A DNA stretch of 64,000 bases from Parapedobacter sp037190485 (GTDB taxonomy: Bacteria; Bacteroidota; Bacteroidia; Sphingobacteriales; Sphingobacteriaceae). The stretch covers positions 131,314-195,313 of the forward strand of contig JBBCJB010000001.1 of assembly GCA_037190485.1 (NCBI GenBank), in the 5' to 3' direction. Positions 25,468 to 36,100 of this stretch are shown here, one piece after another. Under the pieces are notes generated by a model. The model searched no databases. It saw nothing but the letters and a program-made list of their open reading frames with translations, and was not told the DNA's origin. A program made the translations under genes and the position numbers. Position 1 is the stretch's first letter, and each line of letters begins with the position of its first letter.

Positions 25468-27071
25468 ATCCGCATCTATTGACCATCCTGATTTTCCTGC
25501 CGCTGGCCGCCGCCGCGCTGATGAGCCTGCTCCCCACGGGAAAGGGCACCGTGCACCGGTACCTCGCGCTGGTCGCGAGCGCGTTGCAGCTGGTGCTCAG
25601 CGGCGGCATGTACTACCTCTTCCATCCCCAGGGCGCGGGCGTCACCGATGAACGCCTGTACCAATTCGTGGATCACGTGCCGTGGATCCGGTTGGACCTT
25701 GGCGCGATGGGTCGGCTGGAAATCGACTATTTCGTGGGCCTTGACGGGCTGTCCATGCCGCTCATCGTGCTGTCGTCGCTGGTGATGCTCATCGCTGTCG
25801 GGGCCTCGTGGCATGTGCGCAAAAGCGTGAAGGGATACTTCATCCTGTTGATGATCCTGAACACCGCGGTGATGGGCGTCTTCTCGGCGCTTGATTTCTT
25901 CCTGTTCTACGTCTTCTACGAGCTGATGCTCCTGCCGCTCTACTTCCTCATCGGCATCTGGGGCGGGGCACGGCGCGAATATGCGGCCATCAAGTTCTTC
26001 CTGTACACGCTGTTCGGGTCGGTGTTCATGCTGCTGGTCATCGTGGGGCTTTATTTTTCGGTGACCAACCCGGCCACCGGCGCCCACACCTTCAACATGC
26101 TGCACATGATGGATCCCGCCAACTTCGTGCCCGATTCGCTCTTTTCGGCCGCGGCCGGCCGCGAACTGCTGGGGGTCGGCGCGCGGTTAATCGGCTTCAT
26201 CGTCCTGTTCGTGGCGTTCGCCATCAAGGTGCCCGTGGTGCCGTTGCACACCTGGCTGCCCGACGCCCACGTGGAGGCCCCCACCCCCATCTCCGTCATC
26301 CTGGCGGGCATCCTGCTCAAGGTGGGTGGATACGGCATCCTCCGGGTCTGTTTCAGCATCTTCCCCGATGCCGCCGCCCAGTCGGCCTGGTGGCTGGGGC
26401 TCATCGGCGTGGTATCGATCATTTACGGCGCCATGGTCGCCCTGGCGCAGCGCGACCTCAAGCGCCTCATCGCCTATTCGTCGGTGTCGCACATGGGCTT
26501 CGTGTTGCTGGGCATGGCCTCGCTCACCGCGGAGGGCGTGGCCGGGGCCATTTTCCAGATGATCAGCCACGGGTTCCTGTCGGCGGCGCTGTTCTTCCTG
26601 GTGGGCATGCTGTATGACCGGGTGCACGACCGCGACATCTACCATTTCCGTGGCTTGGCCACGGTGATGCCGCGTTTCACCGCCTTCACGGCCATCGCCT
26701 TCTTCGCGTCGCTGGGCCTGCCGGGATTCTCGGCCTTCATCGGTGAGGCGTTCGTCATCATCGGCGCGTTCAATTCGGCGGGCGTCAACGGGCTGCTGCC
26801 CCGGTGGATGGCCATTGCCGGATCGGTGGGCATCCTGCTCAGCGCCGCCTATTTCCTGTGGACGCTCCAGCGGATGTTCTTCGGCCAACCCCGTCTCAAG
26901 GGCGGTGCGGACTGGAGCGCGGCCCTTGCCGACGCATCGCCGCGCGAAACGCTCATCCTGGTGCCCTTGCTGGCGCTGGCGTTGCTGCTGGGCATTTTGC
27001 CGGCATTGGCATTTGACAGCATCAACGCCTCCGTGTTGGCGCTGGTGGAATTGGTCATGAGTGTTCAGTGA
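25464..27071 (+). CDS. nuoM: NADH-quinone oxidoreductase subunit M
   Basis: The 535-residue antiporter-like subunit of the complex I membrane arm shows FYVFYELMLLPLYFLIGIWG (conserved Glu), PVVPLHTWLPDAHVEAPT, SVILAGILLKVGGYGILR (conserved Lys) and AYSSVSHMGFVLLGM. The start MNPHLLTILIF at 25464 overlaps the nuoL stop as ATGA. It is followed by a 43-bp gap holding a short direct repeat before nuoN. Confidence 0.95.
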   Translation: MNPHLLTILIFLPLAAAALMSLLPTGKGTVHRYLALVASALQLVLSGGMYYLFHPQGAGVTDERLYQFVDHVPWIRLDLGAMGRLEIDYFVGLDGLSMPLIVLSSLVMLIAVGASWHVRKSVKGYFILLMILNTAVMGVFSALDFFLFYVFYELMLLPLYFLIGIWGGARREYAAIKFFLYTLFGSVFMLLVIVGLYFSVTNPATGAHTFNMLHMMDPANFVPDSLFSAAAGRELLGVGARLIGFIVLFVAFAIKVPVVPLHTWLPDAHVEAPTPISVILAGILLKVGGYGILRVCFSIFPDAAAQSAWWLGLIGVVSIIYGAMVALAQRDLKRLIAYSSVSHMGFVLLGMASLTAEGVAGAIFQMISHGFLSAALFFLVGMLYDRVHDRDIYHFRGLATVMPRFTAFTAIAFFASLGLPGFSAFIGEAFVIIGAFNSAGVNGLLPRWMAIAGSVGILLSAAYFLWTLQRMFFGQPRLKGGADWSAALADASPRETLILVPLLALALLLGILPALAFDSINASVLALVELVMSVQ

Positions 27072-27097
27072 TAAGTCGTAAGTAATAAGTCGTAAGT
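27071..27097. repeat. 13-bp direct repeat in the nuoM-nuoN gap
   Basis: ATAAGTCGTAAGT occurs twice, at 27071-27083 and 27085-27097, with one base between. The first copy uses the last base of the nuoM stop codon. Confidence 0.8.
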
Positions 27098-27114
27098 CAA
27101 GAAAGATAGCCGAA

Positions 27115-28614
27115 ATGACGGAACTGCTGCCAGGCGTAAGCGAAAAATTGGACCACATCCTCGCGGGGTTGCCGGCGTTGCTGCCGGAGCTCGTCCTCAT
27201 CGCGGCATTCGTGGCCAGCATCGCGTCGGGCCTGTTCGTCGACCGGTTCTGGAAGCACGCCACGTTTTCGATAACCGCGATCGGCATCGCGCTCGCGGGT
27301 GCGTGCAGCGTGGTGCCCGTGGCACCCACGGGCGCTGAAGGCCAGCTATTCGGCATGGTTTCGGTCGATCCGTTCAGCCAACACGTGCGTACGCTGGTAT
27401 CGGCCGTCTCGCTCCTGTGCTGTTGCTTCGTGCTGGGCAATGGCGATTTCGCCGCCCATCGCAAGAAAACCGCCGACCTGTACAGCATCCTGCTTGCCGT
27501 GCACGTGGGCCTCAACCTCATGGCCATCGCCACCAATTGGCTCATGGCCTTCGTGGCCATCGAAATGGTGTCGATCGGTTCGTACCTGTTGGTGGGCTAC
27601 CTGGCCAAGGAACGGAAACAGACCGAGGCGGCCATGAAATACGTGCTGTTCGGTGCGGCGTGTTCGGCCGTGATGCTCTATGGGTTGTCGTTCCTGTACG
27701 GCCTGACGGGCGACCTCGGGTTCACGTCGGCCGCGCACGTGCAGGGGCTTGCCCAGGCCCAGCCCGTGTCGGTCGCGCTGGCGCTGCTGCTGGTGTTCAC
27801 GGGCATCGGGTTCAAGCTGTCGTTCGTGCCGTTCCATTTCTGGACGCCTGATGTGTACCAAGGCGCCCCCACGCCCGTAACGGCCTTCCTGTCCACGGCT
27901 CCGAAGATCGCCGGCATCGCGCTTTTGGCGCGCATCCTGTACGCCTGGCCCGAGGCGGACTTCGCCCATGCCAACCTGCGGCTGTTCCTGCAGGTGTCGG
28001 CCATCGCGACCATGCTGGTGGGCAACCTGGCCGCGCTTCGCCAGCGCGATGTCAAGCGCATGATGGCCTATTCGTCCATCGGCCATACCGGTTTCCTGAT
28101 GATGGCCGTGCTGGCCTATGCAAGCGGCGACCCTGCCGTGCTGCTCTTCTACCTGGCGGTGTATGCGCTGATGAACATGGGCGTATTCCTGCTCGCCGAT
28201 CACATCGAATCGCGTACGGGGGCCACGGCCGTGGACGGATACCGCGGATTGGGCAAAGCGCTTCCCACGGCCTTGGTCGGCTTCGTCGTCCTGCTGGTCT
28301 CGCTCACCGGGCTTCCCCCCACCGCGGGCTTTGTCGCCAAGCTGTTGGTGTTCAGCAACGTTTTCGGCCAGTGGCAACTCACCGGCGATGCGGGCATGCT
28401 GGCGCTGCTCATCGTCGGGGCGCTCACCACGGTCGTCTCGCTCTTCTATTACTTCAGCATACCGCTCCATGCCTTCCTCCGCAAGCGGGACGACCCCGTC
28501 GCGCTGCGCCCCTCGCGTCCGTACCTCCTTTGGCTCGCGATCGGCCTGGCCGCCGCCATGCTGCTGCTGGGGGTGTTCCCCAGCCTGTTGGTCGATTGGT
28601 TTACGGTTGCCTGA
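27115..28614 (+). CDS. nuoN: NADH-quinone oxidoreductase subunit N
   Basis: The 499-residue third antiporter-like subunit of complex I shows FVAIEMVSIGSYLLVGYL, FKLSFVPFHFWTPDVYQGAP, APKIAGIALLARIL and AYSSIGHTGFLMMAVL. It is the last gene of the nuo run. Its stop codon lies inside the 3' end of the convergent GH78 gene, giving a 14-bp tail-to-tail overlap, so no separate terminator fits between the two operons. Confidence 0.95.
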   Translation: MTELLPGVSEKLDHILAGLPALLPELVLIAAFVASIASGLFVDRFWKHATFSITAIGIALAGACSVVPVAPTGAEGQLFGMVSVDPFSQHVRTLVSAVSLLCCCFVLGNGDFAAHRKKTADLYSILLAVHVGLNLMAIATNWLMAFVAIEMVSIGSYLLVGYLAKERKQTEAAMKYVLFGAACSAVMLYGLSFLYGLTGDLGFTSAAHVQGLAQAQPVSVALALLLVFTGIGFKLSFVPFHFWTPDVYQGAPTPVTAFLSTAPKIAGIALLARILYAWPEADFAHANLRLFLQVSAIATMLVGNLAALRQRDVKRMMAYSSIGHTGFLMMAVLAYASGDPAVLLFYLAVYALMNMGVFLLADHIESRTGATAVDGYRGLGKALPTALVGFVVLLVSLTGLPPTAGFVAKLLVFSNVFGQWQLTGDAGMLALLIVGALTTVVSLFYYFSIPLHAFLRKRDDPVALRPSRPYLLWLAIGLAAAMLLLGVFPSLLVDWFTVA

Positions 28615-31297
28615 CCGCGCCTTCCTGTCCGTCGAATTCGACCATGACGCGGTGAACCCCTGCGTCGAGCGACACGTACGGGCGATCCGTCGCCACGGCC
28701 CGGCCGTTTATGGAGCAACCGGCGGTCCCCCCGGGGATGGCGTAGCTCGCCTCCACGCCTATGGGCACGGTCACGTCGACCGTCAAGCGGTTTACGTCGC
28801 GTTTCCAATGCACTTCGATCGAACCGTATGGCGTTTCCTTGGTTGTCCGGGCCCAGGCAACGCCTTCGGGCACCTGCGGATCGACGTAGAAGTGCCGGTA
28901 TCCCGGATGGCGTTCATCGGGGACGATACCGCCTACCGCCTGGTAAAACCAGGTCGCCACGCCGTTGTAGCAATTGTGCACCCGGCTGCGCTCCCCGCTC
29001 CAGTACTCCCACGTGGTGGTGGCGCCGTTGTTGATCATGTGCAGGTATCCCGGGTAATCGGGTTGCTTGAGCATCCGGTGCATGAAGTCGACGGCTTTGT
29101 TGCGCACCGCCCATTCGGTCAGGATGGGCACCCCCACCAATCCGACCGCGATGTGATCGTTGTATACGGACGACGTGCGTTCGATCAATCGGCCTTTCAC
29201 CCGCTCGTACAGCGTATCCGGAACGGCACCGACCAGCATCGGATAACACATATCCAGTTGCGAACCGGTGGCATACGTCTCGGTATCCGCATCGAAGAAT
29301 GTCCGGTGGATCAGCGCGTTCAATGCCGCGCGGCGGCCTGCGAATGCCTTCGCTTCGTCGGCATGCCCCAAGGCGAGCGCGATCTGCTGCAAAGCGCCCA
29401 GGCATTCGCTGATGAAGCAGTTGTTCACCAGGTCGACCGACGATTGCGCGCCGGCGTCCACGCCGATGGGTGCGAGCCAGTCGCCCAGGTACCAATCGCG
29501 GTACGGCAGGTCCGGCCACCGTTTCAGCAACCCGTCTACCGTATACGCATCCACGTATCCCAGCCACGCCTTCATGGCCGCATAATGACGGGATATCGGG
29601 CGTGGATCGGCGTAATTCACATAGGTGCGCCAGGGCGCCATCACGAAAAAACCGCACCAATACGGCCCTCCTCCCCCGGCGCCGGGATTCGGCGCCACAT
29701 GGGGCAGGCTCCCGCCTTCACGCATCGTGTCCGCCCAGGATTGGAGCCAGGCCAGGAACGTCGGCGACACGTCATACATCGTCTGCAAGGCCTGGGTCGA
29801 CGAATTGCCGTCGCCACCGTATCCCGCGCGTTCCAGGTGCGGGCAATCGACCATGTACCCGCTGAACGTCAGGCACCGCATGGTGTATTGGATCATGTCG
29901 TGGATGGCGTTCAGGTCGGCATCCGAACTCTCGAACGATGCGGCGGCCCGGTAATCGCCATGGATCAGGTACGCCTTGACCTGTGCCGCGGCGGGTTCCT
30001 GCACAAGATTGGAAATCTTCACGTAGCGGAACGCATGGTGGTTGAACTTGTTGCAGAACACCTCGCCGGGTTTTCCCGACGCGATGTACAGGTCGCTTTC
30101 CCCCTGTTCGGCGACGCCGGGATCCATGCCGATGTCGTCGGTATAGGCCACGGTCACCTCATGCCCGGCAGGCAATCCGGGAAGCGCAAGGGAAAACCAG
30201 CCCGTGATGACCTTGCCGATATCGACCAACCAGGTCGCGCTGTCCAGGCGTTGGATGCTCCGGGCCGCCAGCACCTCCTGGATCACATCCGGTTCGTTCG
30301 GCTGCGGCGTCTCGGCCAGCCCGGCCACCGGCACCGTGGTGACCGGCGACCAGCGGAGCCCGGCCAGCGCGCGCGGCGAGAGATCCGTTGGCACCAGCCT
30401 GCCATCGATGCGTTCGCCCCCGAACCGCAACGCCTGCCAGGTGCCCGTATCCGAATACCCGCTTTCACGCCCTACCCAGGATCGGTCGGTCACCGCCACC
30501 GTCTTCCAGCCGTCGGCACCCACGACCCCCAGCTCGGCCTTGACCAGCGGGCCGTCGTAGTCGGCACCGAACGTGGTCTTTTTATACCATCCCTGCCCCA
30601 GCCAGATCACCAATTCGTTGTCGCCTGCGCGCAGATGCGGCGTCACGTCGTAGGTGTTCACCCACACCCGCTTGTCCAATTGCGAAACCGCCGGAGCCAA
30701 TACGTGCCTGCCCACCTTGGTGCCGTTCACGTACACCTCGTGGTAACCCAACGAACTGACGTGCAGCAACGAAGTCTCCACGCGATCCACGTTGAACGAT
30801 TTCCGGAGCAGGGGCGCACGGACATCGCCGTTTCCACCGGCCAGTCCGATGTACGCACCCCGAAGCGGGTCGGTGGCCAGTACCCCGACTCCAAAGCGCT
30901 GCACGCGGGACCAAGCGGATCGTTTCCCCGCCGGGTCGGTGATGCGCACGCGCCAGTAATAGCGCATCCGCGACGCCAGCGGCTTGCCGCCATAGGGCAC
31001 CATCACCGAGGCGGCCGTCTGCATTTCACCGGAATCCCATAGGTCGGGCTTCCCTCTCACCAACAGCGTACTGTCCGAAGCCACCTGTACCTCCACTTCA
31101 TGTTGTTTCGCGGCCCAATCGCCTTCGATCTTCCAACTGAAATGGGGTGCCGTACCATCGATCGCATCCGGATTCACCAAATTCTCGCACCGCAGGTCGG
31201 TCAAGGCGATGGGCGATCCGACCACGACCCCATTCCCGAACAGGAAAATCCAGAAAAATAACAACCGCCTATGCATCATCGCTGTCTTACCATCCAT
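28601..31297 (-). CDS. GH78 alpha-L-rhamnosidase
   Basis: This secreted glycosidase of about 898 residues removes terminal alpha-L-rhamnose. A signal peptide (RRLLFFWIFLFGNGVVV) is followed by a fibronectin-like domain, the Bac_rhamnosid_N beta-sandwich (around residues 140-330), the (alpha/alpha)6 catalytic barrel and a C-terminal beta-sandwich. The catalytic region holds DCPHLERAGYGGDGN (near residue 480), which corresponds to the usual DCPxRERxGWxGD, and YLGDWLAPIG. ATG 31297 is taken as the start; ATG 31279 or 31276 directly before the signal peptide is also possible. It is the last gene of the large PUL operon, 19 bp after the DUF4185 gene. Confidence 0.9.
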   Translation of the reverse strand: MDGKTAMMHRRLLFFWIFLFGNGVVVGSPIALTDLRCENLVNPDAIDGTAPHFSWKIEGDWAAKQHEVEVQVASDSTLLVRGKPDLWDSGEMQTAASVMVPYGGKPLASRMRYYWRVRITDPAGKRSAWSRVQRFGVGVLATDPLRGAYIGLAGGNGDVRAPLLRKSFNVDRVETSLLHVSSLGYHEVYVNGTKVGRHVLAPAVSQLDKRVWVNTYDVTPHLRAGDNELVIWLGQGWYKKTTFGADYDGPLVKAELGVVGADGWKTVAVTDRSWVGRESGYSDTGTWQALRFGGERIDGRLVPTDLSPRALAGLRWSPVTTVPVAGLAETPQPNEPDVIQEVLAARSIQRLDSATWLVDIGKVITGWFSLALPGLPAGHEVTVAYTDDIGMDPGVAEQGESDLYIASGKPGEVFCNKFNHHAFRYVKISNLVQEPAAAQVKAYLIHGDYRAAASFESSDADLNAIHDMIQYTMRCLTFSGYMVDCPHLERAGYGGDGNSSTQALQTMYDVSPTFLAWLQSWADTMREGGSLPHVAPNPGAGGGGPYWCGFFVMAPWRTYVNYADPRPISRHYAAMKAWLGYVDAYTVDGLLKRWPDLPYRDWYLGDWLAPIGVDAGAQSSVDLVNNCFISECLGALQQIALALGHADEAKAFAGRRAALNALIHRTFFDADTETYATGSQLDMCYPMLVGAVPDTLYERVKGRLIERTSSVYNDHIAVGLVGVPILTEWAVRNKAVDFMHRMLKQPDYPGYLHMINNGATTTWEYWSGERSRVHNCYNGVATWFYQAVGGIVPDERHPGYRHFYVDPQVPEGVAWARTTKETPYGSIEVHWKRDVNRLTVDVTVPIGVEASYAIPGGTAGCSINGRAVATDRPYVSLDAGVHRVMVEFDGQEGAVRQP

Positions 31298-31316
31298 GCC
31301 TTTTCGCCTTTCCACG

Positions 31317-33158
31317 TCACAGACCGATCATCGAATACGGCACCCGAACCCCTTTCACCCGGTAATAATACGGATCGATCACCCCTTCCTGGCATTCGCC
31401 GAGCCCGCACGCCGAGTAATTCAGCGAATAGGTGAACAGGAGCTCGTCCCGTCCATTGTCGAAATGCGGATGGATGGCCGGTGTGTAATAGCGCGCATAC
31501 TGCCCGTAGAAATACTCGTTGATGGTATACACCGGTTTCCGTTGCGTAAAGGGCCCCGTGGGGCTGTCGGCCGTGGCCATGTACACGTCGCGCCCCGCAT
31601 CGCAATTGAACCCCTGGTCCATGGTCAGCAGCACGTACTTGCCATTCACGTAAGACACCGCGAGCGTGCCCAGCCCATCGGCTACCTTGGCCGATGCGCC
31701 CGTTACGGGCGCATCCGACCAGGTCGCCCCGTCGAAGAACGTCCACCGCTGCGGATCATCCTGCGGGAAGCGTGCCACGTGGAGGTAGGTCTGGTAACCG
31801 AACCCGACCGTTTCGTGGCCGAACACGTAGACGTAGCCATCGTCGGCTTTTTCCATGCCCGCCGAATAGATGATATTGGCCTGCCCGCTCATCCCTGCAG
31901 GCGTGGTGCGCCGGGTCTCCCACTCCGTCCCGGCCCGCTGCGTGAAGACATACAGCGACTGGCCGGTCGCCACCATGCCGGATCCCTCGCCGCAATGCAT
32001 GTATACCTTATCGCCGAGCTCCACGCCTACGCTCGGCCATGCGAAGGTATGGCCGGGCAGGATCTCGCATACCTGCCTGGGCCTGCCATTCGCACCGTTC
32101 GGTACCGTCACGTTCGGCGTCTGCGAAGCGTCCCAGTCTTCGCGTGTGGGCTGCAGCAGCAGCGAGTTGCCGTAGCTGAAGAAAAAGCCGCAGGGGAACT
32201 TGTCGTTCTCCCGCAAGGAACTGCCATCCCAGGCGTCCTGCGTTACCCACAGCACCTTGCCGTTGTTCGCGCCCCAGCTCAGCGGGATGCTATTCCCTTG
32301 ATCGAACGCCACCGAGCCCTGCGCGGGGTCGTTGCGGTTGAAGAATCGCACCACCGCATCGTCGCGATACGCGTCGGGCGCTACCGGGGCCACCACCCAT
32401 TCGGTCACCGGCGGCGTACCCACGCTCGCGCCGAAATGCACGTTCACCAACGCATAGCTCCCCAAAACGGCCGTCTCGGCCAGCCGCCACAGTTGCCGGT
32501 CGGGCGCCTCGGCCAATGCCGACCATTGCGCCAGCGCGCCTTCGGCCTGCGGATCGTCGCCAAGCGCCGTCAGCAGCTTGCCGCTGTGCAGGTTGCGGAT
32601 GCGGTATTGCGCCACGCCATCCGCGCCGGGCTGCCGGATCAGGTGCCATTTCTGGAAGCGGGGCACCTGCGCGCCCCCCGTCTTGGGTTGCGCCCCGACC
32701 GGGGCGCCGTTGTCGTACTTCCCGTTGTACAACGTATCGCCCGACACACTGAGGTATTGGGCCTGTGCGGCATCCGTGATCACGTAGGTACCATACTCGC
32801 CGATGGACAGCACTTCGAATTCGACCTCCCACCGCATCGACAAGCCCGACGCCGCCGTCACGGTGTAGGTATACCGATGGGTCGCCGATACATCGATCGG
32901 CTGGCCGGAGGCCGGCGATATGGAAGCCCCTTCCGAGACGGTGATGTGCGGCACCAGCGCACGGAGGTCGGCGCCTTCGAAGACCTGGACCTTGATGTTA
33001 CTGCCATCTTCCTCGATGCGGTACCGGGCCTGCCCGTATTGGCCCGCCTCCAGCGTAAAGGACTTGACGAGCCGTTCAGAAAGCGGAGGCATCCGATGCG
33101 GCTTTTCGCACGCGAAGAGCAGCACAAGGCCCAACAAAACAAGCGATAGATTCTTCAT
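31317..33158 (-). CDS. DUF4185 lipoprotein with Ig-like and ricin-like domains
   Basis: This is a 613-residue predicted lipoprotein (lipobox LVLLFAC). Residues about 25-115 form a surface Ig-like domain of the kind found in Bacteroidota glycan-binding lipoproteins (EGADLRALVPHITVSEGA). Residues about 125-245 look like a ricin-type beta-trefoil, with QKW and QLW motifs and YRIRNLHSGKLLTAL. Residues about 250-610 resemble DUF4185, a five-bladed propeller related to glycosidase folds (GKVLWVTQDAWDG, SPTGPFTQRKPVYTI, YTPAIHPHF). It may bind or cleave the target glycan at the cell surface. The catalytic status is unknown. It lies between SusC and GH78 in the operon. Confidence 0.72.
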   Translation of the reverse strand: MKNLSLVLLGLVLLFACEKPHRMPPLSERLVKSFTLEAGQYGQARYRIEEDGSNIKVQVFEGADLRALVPHITVSEGASISPASGQPIDVSATHRYTYTVTAASGLSMRWEVEFEVLSIGEYGTYVITDAAQAQYLSVSGDTLYNGKYDNGAPVGAQPKTGGAQVPRFQKWHLIRQPGADGVAQYRIRNLHSGKLLTALGDDPQAEGALAQWSALAEAPDRQLWRLAETAVLGSYALVNVHFGASVGTPPVTEWVVAPVAPDAYRDDAVVRFFNRNDPAQGSVAFDQGNSIPLSWGANNGKVLWVTQDAWDGSSLRENDKFPCGFFFSYGNSLLLQPTREDWDASQTPNVTVPNGANGRPRQVCEILPGHTFAWPSVGVELGDKVYMHCGEGSGMVATGQSLYVFTQRAGTEWETRRTTPAGMSGQANIIYSAGMEKADDGYVYVFGHETVGFGYQTYLHVARFPQDDPQRWTFFDGATWSDAPVTGASAKVADGLGTLAVSYVNGKYVLLTMDQGFNCDAGRDVYMATADSPTGPFTQRKPVYTINEYFYGQYARYYTPAIHPHFDNGRDELLFTYSLNYSACGLGECQEGVIDPYYYRVKGVRVPYSMIGL

Positions 33159-33197
33159 GGTATTATTTCTTTTGTTATCGTTCATCCCTGCATCGCA

Positions 33198-36100
33198 TCA
33201 AAATCCGATCTGTACCCCGAGGTTCACCGCCCGTTGGTTGAAATACGCGTCGCCCGTCGAGTTGCTCGAGATCTCGGGATCCTGCTGGTATTTGTCGTAG
33301 TTCGTCCACGTGAACAGGTTGTAGGCACTCAGGTAAAGCCGGAGGTTATTCAACCCCAGCGGCAGCCGCCCACTCGCGAATTGGTACCCCACATCGACGG
33401 TTTTCAGGCGGACGTACCGCGCATCGATGAGCCAGAAGTCAGACATGTAGGCGCGGGCGCTGTTTACGGTGGTGGCGTTCTGCGTCAGGCGCGGGAACAC
33501 GGCGCTGCCGGCATTTTCCGGTGTCCACCGCTGCTGGTGCACCGGTTGGAACTGGCTTTGGAACGGCTCGATGCCCGTGCCGATCACACTGAAACTGTAG
33601 TTGAACGAACCCTGGAAAAGCACGTTGATGCTGAATCCCTCGTAATTCGCACCCAAGGTCAGGCCCAGCACGGTACTGGGCAGGTTGGGTTTGCCGATCG
33701 GGCCCATGTCGCGTTCGTCGATGAACCCGTCGTCGTTGAGGTCGCGGTACCTGAGGTCGCCGGGCTGTATGCCCCCCTGTCCGGAGGCCGCCAACCCGTA
33801 GAGGGGGATGGCGGGCCGCTGCCCTGCGGGCGCCACCCCTTGCCCGGTGTAGATGGCCTCCACGTCGGCTTGGCTGTAGAACCCGTCAAACAGGTATCCA
33901 AACGGCTGGTTGATGGCCTGCCCCGTCCGGGCGAGCCACGGGAACGCCGGGAGCGCTTCGTCCTGGAACAGGATCTTGTTGCGGAACACCTGGAAAACCA
34001 GGTCGCTGCTTACGGCCACGGCGCCCAGTTTGCCGCGGTACCCCACGATGCCGTCCACCCCGCGGTTGATCGTTCGCGCCACGTTCGTGGGTGCAAAGCC
34101 CACGCCCAAGATGGCAGGGATGGAGCCGCGGTAGGTAAGTTGGTCGAACCGCGTATTGTAGAAATAATCGACCGTCAGGCTCAGCTTATTGCGAAAAAGA
34201 TTCACTTCCAAGCCAATGTTGCGCTTCCACTCCTTTTCCCAAGTCACGCTCGGATTACCCAATGCGCCTTCCGCGATCGTGTTTACCGGGCTGGCGCCGG
34301 TACCGAAGTGATAGCCGCCCGACGGATTGTACGTCTGGTTGTACAGGTACCTGCCCCCATCGGTGATATCAGACCCGACCAAGCCGTAAGAACCCCTGAT
34401 CTTCAGGAGGTCGACCCCGGGCAAGCCGTCCTTGATGAACGGTTCCTGCGAGGCCACCCACCCCAGGCCTACCGCCGGGAACCAACCGTACCGATTGGCT
34501 TCGTCGAAGCGATCGGTACCGTTGTATGCCGTGTTGATATCCACCAGGTATTTGTTCCTGTAATAGTAACCCACCTTGACAGACGTTCCCCTGAAATTCG
34601 CCGGCACATCGGCGCGCGAAGAAATACTCTGCTGGTTCACCAGCAACAGCGAGCTGACTTGGTGGTCGCCGAACGCACGGTCGTAGTTGAGGAACCCCTG
34701 GAGGTTGAGGTTCCGGTAGTATTCGTTGGTATTCCCGATCACGGCGTAGGGGGCCAACACGTAATTGCCGCGCGTATCGAGCTGGTACGTACCGAACAGG
34801 CTATCGTAGTGGTAAGACGGCGGCAAAGCCCCCCTGAAAACATTGCGCGCATATTCTTCCACGCCGCCATAGGCGATCCGCGCGGTGAGCGACAGCCCTT
34901 CGGTCACGAAACCCAACTGCTGCGTGGCCTGCACCAAGGCGTTGTAGTCCGTGCGTTTGGTACGGCTATAGCCCCCGTTGGCCAGGCGGGCATTCAGCGT
35001 GGGGAGCGCCTCCGGATTGAATTCGGAGTACGCATACGCGTAGCTGCCATTCGGGTTCATGAATGGGGCCGAAAACGGCGTTATCTTCCTGAAATCGTAG
35101 ATTTCGCCCACCGCATTGAGCGCCTGCGGCTGGTTGATGTCGGCAAAACGCGTAGAGAGGTCAAACCGCAGCTGGAGCGTTTCGGTGGCTTTCAGGTCCA
35201 TGTTGGAGCGGAAATTATACCGCCTGAAGAAATAATTGGTATTGACCTCGTTGTACGGATCGTCAAAGTCGCGCACCAATCCGCCTTGGGTAAGCCCGCC
35301 CCCCGACACGAAATACTTCAACGCTTCCGAACCACCTGAAAAGTCGATGTTCGCATTGGTTTGCGAGGCGATCGGCTTGAAGATCGCCTCGTACCAGTTC
35401 ACATCCGGATACGCGTACGGATCCTTTCCATCCCTGTAGCGCGCAAGCGCCTCGTCGCTGAACCTTGCGGGCAATCCATCGTTGGTGTAGGCCTCGTTGA
35501 TGAGGACCGCGGCATCGTGGGCATTGAGGAATTTCGGCGAACGCACCGGGTTCTGCAACCCGGTTTCCACCCGGAGGTTCATCTGCGGACGTCCGTCGCT
35601 GCCGCGGCGCGTGGTCACCACCAGCACCCCATTCGCCCCCTTGATGCCATAGATGGCCGTCGTCGAAGCGTCTTTCAGGATGGAAATGCTCTCGATTTCA
35701 TTGACGTTTATCTGCTGCAACTGATCGTACGAGTACTCGATATCGTCCACGATGATCAGCGGCCGGTTTCCGGCGTTGTTCAGCGAGCTCACGCCACGGA
35801 TGAAGAAATCGGACGCGTCGCGGCCCGGCTGGCCGGAGCGTTGCTGGGCCACGAAACCGGGTATGCGCCCCATCAGCGTATTCTGCACGTTTGCCGTGGG
35901 CACGTTGCGGATCTCGGCACCGGATACCGAACTGACCGCACCGGTATTCGTGATTTTCTTTTTCGTGCCGAATCCCACCACCACCACTTCCTCAAGCCCC
36001 TGGTTGGACGGCTGCATGGTGATGTCGACATGCGCGCGGCCCGCCACGTTCACCTCATTGTCGGCGAAACCGATGAGCCGCACCACGATCGTGTTTGACG

